A DNA stretch of 64,000 nt from Cyanophora paradoxa (Eukaryota > Glaucocystophyceae > Cyanophorales > Cyanophoraceae): NCBI GenBank assembly GCA_004431415.1, contig QPMI01000224.1, positions 1 through 64,000 on the forward strand, given 5' to 3'. This document shows, piece after piece, positions 49,901 to 61,900 of this stretch. The notes beneath the pieces were generated by a model that worked only from the letters and a program-made list of their open reading frames with translations, searched no databases and had not been told where the DNA came from. Each line of letters begins with the position of its first letter. Position 1 is the first letter of the stretch. The position numbers were made by a program, and so were the translations under genes.

Positions 49901-52900
49901 TGGGATTTGCGAGCATCACGCTCGTTGCTGATGCGGCTCCGTTACCCTCAACAGGGCTTCTCGTGGAGACGCAGGGTCTGTCCAGACCTAACCTGATTTC
50001 TGATTTCCTGTGACTCCTGTTTTCGAGCGCAGATCGTGCTAGTGTGCCTCGAATCATTTCAGCAACGAACTCTCCAAGTGTAATGACTGTTATGACAGTC
50101 CAGGGAGCAGGCTTCTCGCGCGGCGTACAATGTGAATTCGGCGACACTTTGCGCACCGCTGACCGGCTGCTCTCGACGGCGTTCCTTCTGTGCGAAATTT
50201 TCTGGGATTCATCAACGCAAGAGCGCGTTCTTTTCTCTATTGCGAAATACACAGCAACACTCTATGCCGGTGCCCCTCTCAAAAATCCCTTCACCAAGTA
50301 GATGTTTTATTCGCCGATCGCCAGATCTTCCCGAGGCACAAACCCCTGCAAGTCGACTCGCCGATATCCAAGGCGGGAGCTTGGTTCCTGCGTCTGGTCT
50401 GGGGCGACATGACAGCAGCGCCGTGTGTCGCTTCAATGGGCGAGTTCTGGTGGCAGGAATATCCAGGGGATACGGCGAAGCCTATTGCCCATCACCCGCA
50501 CTTGCGTCAGTTATTGTCAGCGGAGAGGTGTCGGTGAATGGCGTCGACTTTGTGCAAGCCTTCCACGTTAGCGTCCGCGGTTCGTTGCAGGCCGCATTAC
50601 ATTGAAGCTGCTGCTTATTTTCAACAGATTCGAGCTTCCGTCCGGTTGTGTCAGGCTCGATTGTTTCTCCATCTGCAGCTCTGGCGATTCTCCACAGCGG
50701 GATCCCTTTCGGGCATTCAGTGACATGCACTGTAGACGGGTCGCCAGTGACAGCAGCAGATGTTGTTTCGGCAACCGTTCTTGCTTGTCGATTTCTGCCT
50801 TCAGCATCAGGCATTGCCAGTGTCGGTCTGGCTGTAGGCAGCGGTCATAACAGCCTGGAAATTGCGAGTATCGAATTTCCTGGTACGCCGGACATGGGTA
50901 TCCAGAATCAAACGTGAGACTGATTGTTTCCGCAGAGCCGGCTAGTGTATGGGCCCTATCTCCCTCTGCAGTTTCCGCAGATGGCGGCGCCCTTGTGGTA
51001 ACGGGAAGAAATTTACCAATGCTGGCGCTCAACGGTCAGCTGTTATCGGTGTGCAAGAAACCGTCGTCTGCTGCGATCGTTGTGGAACTTGATGACCAAC
51101 GTTCTTCTTCAACGCCACCCTTCTTTGTTGCGAGCACATCATCGGCATTGCATCTGAGTGTTATTCCGTCGCTCACGGAACAGAGCCCAACTGTGCAAGC
51201 CGTCTTCAGCTCGACTGGGGGCACGCTTGATGTCTCGATCCCCTCGTCGCTCACTCCGCGTCGTCTCTTCTGCCGCATTCGTCGCACTGTTGTCGGTTGT
51301 GCAGCCTCATCTGCTTCTAGCGATGGAAGGATCACGTGCTCCCTGCCGGCACCTTTCCGGCAAACGAGTGACGCGGCACTCTCGGTTGACAGTGTCGCGT
51401 TCCTTCACGTGGCGTTCACTTCGCGTTCGGGTTCGTTTATTGTGCACCCGAATTTGGTTGATTTCTACATTTTCACGCTTGAAAACACAGACTCCGGTCA
51501 AATCGTATCCATCGTTGAGCCGAATGCAGTTTCGTCGCAAACAACAACTCTCGTCATGTTATCCGCATCCGTTTCTGGGATCGCAGGGCCAGCTCTTTAC
51601 TCGGTCATTGAACGCCAGGTGGTATTCTCGTCGGCAGGGTTCACTGCAGTAGACGCCACTCCTGGGACCTTCGTGCAGGCTTCGGTCTTTGGCGAGCGCT
51701 GCTGCTATCTCTCTGCGTCTTTTACACCACACTAATTGCTCGTGCTCAGACCCACCCAACTCAGTCGGCTTCCAGTCGTCAACTGTAGTTGTGGGCGCGG
51801 CGTTGCTGACTGTTGTTGGAAGAGATCTTTTTCAAAGGCCGGGCTTGCTCATCGAAATAGGCGGTGTCCACGTGGCGCCTATCTGTCGCGTGTCATCCGC
51901 ATGCCTTGTCGAAGCACCAACTCATTGGCAGTATCCTTCTGCAAGCCTGATCTTTCAGGGCAAAGTTCTGGGCACCATTTCAGGACCTGTGGTTGCAGCC
52001 GGTAAGCACACCACCAACAGGAAGATCATTTGTTCAGCACTCAAACATTGTGTTCCAGAAACACCTTCGTTCTCTTCGGCGAATGTTCATGAAATGGAAT
52101 CGCGTGGCGGAGCTTACGTGCACCTTAAAGACATCAGTAACTGCGAACGGACGAGCGTTATCTGTCGATTCGGTCGTGCTCTCACCAGCTCTGGCCGCAT
52201 ATCGGATGGCGAAGTTGTCTGCACCGCCCCAGCAATGGCCGAGAAAACTATTGAAGTCCGCTTCTCATGTGACGGCATGTATTACAGTACGTTTGCTGCA
52301 ACCGTTGACTTCCGAGGTATGTGCTTGCAACCCCATGTTCTTTCGAGCGTTGTTTTCTTTCCGAAACTATGACTTGCAGCACCGCTTTCCGCATCCTCTG
52401 TCATGGCCGATGTGGTTTTTGCCCAGACTTCGGTTGATGTTGCCATACAAGTCACTGCAGGCACATCATTCGAGGCCGTGCAATGCAAGCTGGCGAATTC
52501 AGTGAGCAAAGCCGTCATAAAATCCACGCGGCTTGTTGCATGTTTGGGATTGCCCGTCGATTATGCCTTCGGATTTCGTGCTCTCGGCCTTGCCGTGGGC
52601 GATGGAATGACTTCATGGACCCATCAAGCACTGTCTATATCGCTGCAACCTGCTTTACGTCGTGGCTTTCCGACCATCGCAATCGCGGGTCATCCAACGC
52701 TTCTTGCAGTCATTGGCAGCGACCTCAGCAACGAAGGCACACGAGATTTTCGGGCCAGGGTATTGTCCACCGCGTTTGGGGTGATCGACACGTCTTTCAG
52801 CTCCTTGCTTCGGCCCCTCGCGCTTGGTACGTGATGGCCGCAGAATGCGTTGTCTCAATTCGACATTAACAATACGCCAGACGTGTCATCTGTCACGTTG

Positions 52901-55900
52901 CAGCCAGCGCCGCAGCTTGATTCCAATGGAGGGTCGTCCCTTGAGCTCTCGCTGAAGCCTAACCAGGCTTTGATTGAGGCCTTGCAAGGTACCAGCTGCA
53001 GATTCAATGCGAAAGTCTTCGTGCAAGCGGAAGTTGGGGCGGCATCTGGAGCCCTGTGCTCGTCTCCAGCCCTGGCATTATCGCGAGGAATCGATTTCTC
53101 CGTCAACAATGCAGATTTCTGGCCGGTTTCGGATGCGCTTGTTCCACGTGGTCTGTGCAATGAGCGATAATGGCTGAAACGCTAGCGCGGCTGACCGACA
53201 TCGCAGTAATATCGAGCGAGGTGTGGGTGCACGCAGACTCGCGAATCGCATCCTTGTCCAAAAGCGTGCTGCTCTCCTTGAGCGACCTCCCGTCGAGCCC
53301 GTCATGTTCCATCAATGGAGTCATGGGCTCAGGAGTACGACTTGGGCCCAATTGCGCCATATGTTTCCTTTCAAGAGTGAGTGTTGGGTTTGCTACGGTC
53401 GGCCTAGCTTCCTCTTCAACATCAAACCAAGCGTCCCTCGAATTTATCGGTGCATTTTTCTTAGCGAGCTATTAGCCGTCGCCGAGTATTGAGTTCTCTC
53501 AGATGATCCCGCGATCTCAGCAATTGTTCCCACGGTTGTGGTTTCAGCACAAAGCTCGCTTGTTTATCTAAGCGGAAACCTCGTGAAATCCGTCCGCGTT
53601 GGAATTGAGTCGTCGCTTGCAACTTTCGTTGCCTTTTCAACGGCTTTCCGCGTCATGGAGATGCCTTGGGAAGTCGTGACAGGCAAAGTATCCATTCAGT
53701 ACTGGGTCGATGAGAGCTTCATGCAAACCGCGTCATTGGATAACGTTGGTACATGTCACCTTTTCTGGAATGTATTCTTGTGCTCTCGTAATTCATCGCA
53801 ACAGACTATGCGGTGTTAATTGATGGAGTTCCTGTAGTGCCCACGTCAAATCATGGTGGCGGCGAACTAACCTTCAATCTGCCAGTAACGGATAGCCGGC
53901 TCAAGCTCGCCTCCTCGATGCGAATCGGCGGAAAGACCGTGGTCCGTATTGTGAATGGAGCAGTTGTGCTTCCTGCTGGTCATGCAGGTTCGACTATGGG
54001 GGTGGAGGTCGCAATCTGCAGTGCGGAATTCGTGGCAGTAAACACGCGGGTGAAGGTGTACGGTCCGTGTTTTGGCGATCAATCCATCCCTGAAGAATAC
54101 CAATGACCCGTGCATCCAGACTACGAGGCTGTGCGCGGAGTGCAACTCGCGTCATTGACCGGCGTGCCCCGTCGCCAGTTCTCTCTATTTGTTCAGGACA
54201 TGGCTTCAGTCAGACCTGACGCATGCTTGATCGATGCAATGACATTGGTACACCAATCGGTTTCGATAAATCTTCTCACCTGCACGCTGTCCACATCGCG
54301 CGTCGGCTTCTTCACGACGGGTGTGCGCTCTCTCAGCGGAGAATTGCTCTTCGGGCCAATTGTGGAAGTTCGATCTCCCGGAACAGTCGTTTCCACCGTT
54401 CCTTCAGTGCTAATGTCTTCGGGCGGCGATCTGGTGTTTGTTGCGGGGCGAGATGGTTGCAGTGCCGAAATGCGTCTTGCGGAGCAGGAGCTGCCGGTTC
54501 AGCGGCAAATGTCAACAGCCCTTTGCCTTGCCGAGTCTGTTGAAGTAGAAGCCGGCACTGTCGCCCTAAACTTTGCTGGTGGGGATGTATCATGCATTTC
54601 TGTCGGTGTGTGGTCTTCAGATAGTTTCAAACGTCTTCCTTAGCTAACTCGTTCCTTATTGCAGACGCGGTATCCCAAGTGTCCCTCAGCTCAGGAAACT
54701 CTCAATCTTCGGGAGGGGCGAGCGTGTTGCTTTCGGGCTCAACGTTCTCGTCTTTGGCAGATTACGGGTGCCGCTTTGGACAGATCTCCGTTCTCGCACA
54801 TCGCACGGCACCAACAACGATTGAGTGCATCTCGCCGGCCACCGAGGCGACCTCGGTCTTCCTCACGGAGAACCGCATTGCGACGGCCATGACAGGCACT
54901 CTATTGATGACCGGTATAATTGTTTAATTATACGTGTTTTGAATCGTTTCTCAACCTTGCTGCAGACTCGCTTAAGACAGTCATTGCACACACCTCTCTT
55001 GTGACCATGCCTACGGGAATTATTGTGTTCGCTGCCAAGAGACTGCAAGATGTGTCTTCCGGTCTCGTTTGCGCTCTTGACGCTTCGTTAGCTCCTGCTC
55101 AGCGCGTGGGAAGCGTGAGCGGATTTTGCTCGCCGTCCGTCACAGCTGTTGGCTACGTCACACTCGATGTCCATGGTGCACAGACGACTGTTTCGCTCGC
55201 CTGTGCGTTTTTCTGGACCTGTTTGCTGTGGCCCGCCCACCTTGATGTTCTTGCAGATCGCCCAGAAATATTTGAGTTCTACCCCACGCTGGTGCCCTCC
55301 TTGGGATCGTCACTTGTCGTGGTGGCAGGGAAGGGAATGCTCGGCAACATCGCTTGCCGTGGTGGACAGGCTGAACGAGTACCTTATGCGGCGCAGTCAA
55401 CCGGCCTGCTCATCTGTGAACTGCAAGTTCTTCATGGCACCCACGATCTCACTGTGGTCACCGAGGACTCGGCTGAGATCGGGCATGTCCGCCTTCGTAC
55501 GTATGACATTCCGTCAAGCGTGGAAGCTATCGTGGTGTCTCAAGGCGTCAACGGAGTCATCGTTCGAGTATCACTTTCACATGGCATCTCTGAGCATTTC
55601 GCGGCTTGTCGGCTCAGTACCAAGACCGTCGTGCACGCGACGGTGGACAGTGCGTACAGGGCAACTTGTCTGGCACCACAAATGGCGGCAGGATTCGCAC
55701 CCGTGGTGGAATTTTCTGTCAACGGAGTGGACTTTGAAATTGTTCCATCAACCCTGTCGATTGGTGCGAATCTGCCTCTGAATCGACTACTAGTTGTCGC
55801 TCCGACACGTTTTGTGACAGGGTCCTCTTCTGCTCCAGGGTCGGATTCCTCAGCTCCGAGCATAGCCGTGGTCTCCCCACCAAGGTCACCAACACAAGGC

Positions 55901-58900
55901 GGCGCTGTTTTTGTCGTCGTGGGGCGCGATGCTCTCCAGGCATCACTTGTCTGCCAGATCGGCGATTCACTGTTGGGGCAAGTCAGCGTCTCATCATCTC
56001 GTGCACACGCATGCATAACTGCAAGCGGGTCTGCTGGCTGGAGTCTGCTTGCGTTGTCTGGAGCGTTCGGAAGTGCCACATTTGCGTTCGAATACTTCGG
56101 TGTGCTTCTTCCTTATGTGCACTGTCTGCTTGCTCTGATCCGTCCAGCAGAGCCGCCCCAAGTTTCCCTCTCTGTTCCTGCAAGCTATGCGGCAAGCGGC
56201 GACATTGTGCTTCTTTCAGGACAGCTTTTTTCAGACTCCGACACGTGCACGACCCAGAACGGCAAGTTGTCATCGAGAAAACTTTCATCGACCGCAATTC
56301 TGTGCGAAATGCCGACATCTCAGCTCGGGTCCCACCAGCTGTGGGTCGAGAACAGCGTCAACGCAGTGAGCGTGTCCGGTCTTTCAAGTGAGATAGGAAT
56401 TGAGTTCGGCGTTCTTTTGGCGGGAGATGGCGGATCGCTTCTGTACATCACCAAGCTACCCTCCGATGGGCCTGTCTATCCCGTTTGCCATTTTGCACGG
56501 GTTGCTGTGTCATCCACTTCCGTGCTCGGGGGCACGGTTGCGTGCTGCTCCCCAAGTCTTCGGCGTGGTCCAACCACTGTGTCGATTGGCGTTCATGCTG
56601 GCGACGTTTCAGCTGTCGTGCTCCCAAGCGCTGTGAGAGGTGTGAGCTACTCGCTTATTGTTGCGCCGAAATTTGAAGCCCGCGAGCAGATCGAGTTCTG
56701 GGGAGACTGAACACTGGCCTTGTTCCCGTGCCTGGACACGCCTGGGTCTCATTTGCTTTGTCTTCACAAATAATCTCAGCGTTTTGCATGATTGGATCTT
56801 GGAGGATCCCAGCTGTCGTGACAGCATCACATGCAGCGTGTAAAGTCTCGGGCTTCAAAGACGGTTTTGCGACCGTCGCGCTTGAATCAAATGGCACCGA
56901 TGTAATGCTGAGCCATGAGTCGGTGGCGGAGTTCTTAACAGCAGCGTCCATTGTATCTGTGTTACCATCATCTGCGAGCGTTGCAGGAAACACGCTCGTC
57001 ACTTTCTCGGGCAGCAACCTCCTCAGCTCGACCTCCCTATGCACTCTTGCAGGCAAGGAGCCTGGGCGAGGCCGTCGCGTGTCATCCGCTGCCTTCCTCT
57101 GCGAGCTCCCGACATCGCGCAAGGATGTCAACAGTGCCGAGTATATACTCTCGCCGTCAACCGCACCCGTGAGTGCTTCACTCTCCTTCTTCGATGGTGC
57201 GTTTATTGGCGATTTTTTGCCAGTACTTTGTGTCTCGTCCCTGAGGCTGCTGCAGACTTGCAATGGCAAACATCGCCCATCGCTGTGCAAAGCGCGGAAA
57301 CTGGTGGGTCTGGCATCGGTGTGCATGTCCCCAGTCCTCTCTCTGCAAACACTCGGTCATGGCTTCGCGTGCACGGCCGTTTCCATGTGCTCCTGGACGA
57401 TACCACACAGTCAATCCTCCCAGCACTGCGCGCTGGACGATACTCCACTGACGTGGCGTGGAATGCTGTTGACTACAACTTCCTAGACATGACAGTGACC
57501 GTCTCAGGTGCGCTGTCTGTCTGTTGCGTGTTCGATTCGCTCGGACCTCCCATATTTTTGTTATCGCACAGATGCTGTTCGGGTCGGATCGATTTCTCGA
57601 GACATTGTAACAACCAGCGGCAGCTCCGTTCTTGATCTGTCTGGAGACAGTTTCACGGTTTCGAGCTGCATTTTTGGCACTGCCCAAGTCACAGGGCAGC
57701 TATTGTCAAGCCATGCATTGAGTTGCAGTGCACCCGTCAGTGCCGCGGGCTTCATAGCCTTGTCAGTGAGCATGTCGCGTGTGTCACTGTCGCTTTTGGT
57801 AGCAGGTATGTATCGCTTGGGGAATACGTTATTCTAACATTACTTACAATTAACACAGAGTCGCCCGAGAGGTTGAAGGTCCAGTCGAGAACTGTCATCC
57901 GCGGAGTCAGCATGCTCGTTGTGGAGTCGACGAACCTGCGCACTGGATCTTCATGCGTTTTCGACATGGATGCAGTGCAGGCCCGGGCAATCGTCATCTC
58001 GACATCGCTTGCACTTTGCGAAGCGCCCGTCATCTGGACTGGCTTGATGCTTGGTATCGCCGTTGAGCGGAAGAATGAAGCACATGCTTCCCTGGATGGA
58101 GGGCTGCAGACTTTGCCTGATCTCCTTGCGGTCTCCCCTTCGTCTGCTGGAGTATCGGGCGGCACAACGCTGTCGTTAACGAGCCGCGAGCCTCTTTCTT
58201 TGACTGCGACTAGTGTCTGCCGTATGGGAAAGATTCTGGTCGCTGCAGTTTATGATGGCGTTTCCGGATCAGCTCTGTGCTCCGTACCGAGCCAAGCCCT
58301 CAAGAAGACTTCGCTCACGGTCGATCTGTCTCTCAATCGCCAGGATTTCTCGTTCACAGCATTCGAAGTCGACCTGCATGGTAATTGATTTTCTATGCCG
58401 ATTATTTTGGTGCACTCACACACTTTCCTCGATTCAATATCAGATTCCGGGTCTTCGCCAGCAGTAATTCACGCCGACACGTCTTCAAATACTCTTATCG
58501 TTGCAGGGCGCGGGATCGGTGTCGCTTCAGCGTGCGTTTTGAACAGCCAGGTCCGATCACCGGCCAGCTCACAGCCATCGGCGCTCGCATGCTCCATTTC
58601 ATCAGCCGACTATGGCTTCTTGGCCGTTTCTGTGATTTCGTACCAGCAAACGATTCTGCTAGATTCAGGACCTGTGGCGGCTGTGATGGCGCCCAGCTTG
58701 TCACTCATTGTTCCTGCAAGTCCAGCTCGCGAAGGCCGCACTCTCGCTCATGTCGCTGGTACACACATGCTCAGCGTCGTGCGGATCCGGGCTGGCTCTG
58801 AGGTACTACTTGTGGATAACCGCGTATCCAGTGTGTTCGCATTATCGGAATTTGCGGCGCCGGATGCCACCACCGTATATTTGGCTGCCTCGCCGAATAA

Positions 58901-61900
58901 CGGACTCTCCATAAGCCCTTCAGATTTCGCCGTCAACGCAATTTCGGCATCTTTCAATGTGCAATCCAATGGTGGATCCCTTGTATCGGTTCGCGTCTCA
59001 TCCGCTGCAAGCTTCGGTCGACCCCTTTGTCGGCTACGCTCAGTCATCGTGCTCGGTTCAGCCGATGGCGCTTCTCTCCATTGCAGCACGCCTGCGTTGT
59101 CACCATCGCGCATTTCCCTCGAGACTTCATTCAACGGCGTTGACTTTTACGTGACCGATGTGATTATCCTTTTCTCCGGTCAGATTTTGCTGCGCAGATT
59201 CGTTGCCTTTGATTTTTCTTGAGTGTCCAATCCCTGCGCAGATCAAGCGATGTTGTCGTATGTGTCGCCGTCATACGTAGTGGCAGGCGAGCCTACCGTC
59301 CTATCTGTTGCAGGACTGCGGATGAAAATGGTCAAGGCAATGGCGTTCGACCAAATCACTTCGGAAGCAAGCAGTGAGGACAACGTGGCACGTGTCACTG
59401 CCCCTGTGTTGCAGACCGGCTTCGTGTACGTCAGAGACTTCGGGGGGCCGATGCAGCGTCAGCCATTGGTCGTTTCTGTGATCGGTCTGCCCCTTTTTGC
59501 GGAAAAGCCGGCCGCGACATTTGTTCTCATCTCTTTTTGCAGAACCATCGCAGGCTGGAGCTGTTTCGCCAGCATTCAGGATGTCTCTCTCCCCATCCCT
59601 CATCACTCTTTTGGGCGACTACCCTGTCGAACCCTTGTGTCACTTCGGCTCGCTCGGAACATCTCGTGGACGCTCATTATCAACAGCAATCGCCCTTTGC
59701 GAAGCGCTCTGCGATTCCGTTGAAGAATCGGCGGAAATAGTGTGGATATCCGGATTTAGATCCTCGTCAGGCACCATAGACATTCTTCGTGCGTGCAAAT
59801 TGCTTTGCTGACCTGTGCTGCTCTTTCTCACCTAGACTACTTTTTCTCACCTTTAACACAGCTACTGTATCTTGGAGACACGCTGCATTTGTTCCCTTCG
59901 AACAAGGAGGACAACAGCTCGTTGTCGGGGCTGGATCGATTTCCACAGCGCGAAGGACGCGCTGCAGGTTTGGTTCAGTACATGTGATGAGCACTGCAGC
60001 CACCGGTCTGGACGCAGAATGCGTCTCCCCGAGTCTGGTGCCGGGGTTCCAGTTTGATCCGGACTTCTCGATTGATGGGGAGATTTTCGATCGCCCAGTG
60101 CATGCGCTGTCACTCCTGCACATTGTCCAAGGTAAGCATCTCTTTTGAGAGCGCGAATCTGAATTTCCGACTGTTTTCTTTTCAGCGTCTTCCACCAGCA
60201 CTCTCGGTGATGCTGCCCTAGATGTCACGATGCCGGGTGAGCTGCGTTGCTTCGCTGCTGCTCCCTATGTGCCCTGATTTCCTGCAGATCTCGCGTTTGT
60301 CTTCGACGTGATTCCACAGGCTTTGTCTCGTTTGTCGTCGACGTTGGCTGTCATCACAGGAAGTGGATTTGTGTCATCACCGTTGACGCGCTGCGTCGTC
60401 CTGGAAGAAACCTCACCACTGCTCGTACTCTCAACCTGCTTTGGCGTATGCGAGCTCGCTACATCGTACGCACATGCCGGGGACGACTACGCTCAGCTAT
60501 TCATTCGCAACGCTCGCGATGCTGTGGGGCCGATTCTCCAGCTACGTGCTGAAAGTTCATCTCCCGTTCTCCCGCCCCGAGCAATTGTTCAGTTGCTCAC
60601 ATCCTCTCCAGATGAGATCGGAATGCGACTTCCAGCATCTCAGTTGTCGAGAGTGCCAGAGAGCGGTGGAATCGTAGTCTCGTTCCGTTCTGTCGCGTCG
60701 GACCGTCCCGTCTTCTGCAGATTGTCATCCGTCGCAACAAGCGCTCTTGTGAAGCAGTCCGGAGCTTCAGAATGCATCCTGCCTGCACACAAGCCTGGCA
60801 TAGCTCGGTTTGATATTCTGGTCGGCTCACAAGACATTTCGCATCCCCTAGGCGAGATCACATACTACAGTGTGTTGCTTGTTGTTTGCCCAAGTAGAGG
60901 ACGCCCTTAACTTGTTTGCATGCGCAGCAGCACCTGCAGGCTTGATTCTTTTGTCTACCCGCGTGTCCCGAGGCGGCCAGGTCACAGCAATGATTGGGTT
61001 GCGGCGAAACGCCGAGATGTCTGACCTGCAAATTGATGATGTTGGCCTGCTGGTACTTGATGCATCTCAGCTGGAAGGCACCTCTCCGCTTTCAGCCGGC
61101 TTTGCGTCCATTCTGAGTCTCCACGTTAGCAAGTCGTTTGCGACGGTATCTGTTTTCACAGGTATTTTGGCTCTCTGTAATGTATCTTTGTGGCAAGCGA
61201 TGCCGCTCACTGTCGTACAGATGGACCTGCCGTCCACACCGTCGTGCCATCTGCACTCGACGTCAGGGGAGGGCTGGTCACCGCATTGACGTCTCACATG
61301 GCCGATGCGGTCGCTGAGTGCCTCTGGGGAGTGGCGTCGACAGGCTCTGCTCGCCCACTCAGCACTGCTTTCGTTGTCTGTGATGGCGGCACATTCAGTG
61401 TGAAGGGTCATCTGCGACTTGCTGTCGCCACAAGTACATCCACTTCCGAAAGTTCGCCGGTATCAATCATGCAAGGTAGTCCTTCCTTTTTTGATGCTTG
61501 AGTGACCGGCGTTCTGACACCCATGAAGCTGCCGTGTCTGAATTCACGTTCTCCCGTCTAACGATCTCTTCTTTGGGCGGATCAACGGTGCCATTGACCG
61601 GATGCAGTGAACTTGATATACTGCCTGCGTGCTTCTTCGAGCAGATCCGGGTCGCATCCTACTGCCAGGGCGTTATGATCGTTTGCTCGGCCCCATCCTT
61701 TGTCGTATCCAACAAAGCTACTGCTGTCGGCTGGTCTTTCGGATCAGTATCAGATGCGTTCTCGACATCCCACGTTGCAGTTACAGGTGCGTTGTGCAGT
61801 GTCATTCATTTGAAGCAACGTCCTGAAAGGCATTGTCAGATGCGAATATCGTTTTTTCATCTGCGTCTGCAACCATGGCCACCATCACAGGCTCCGTTGT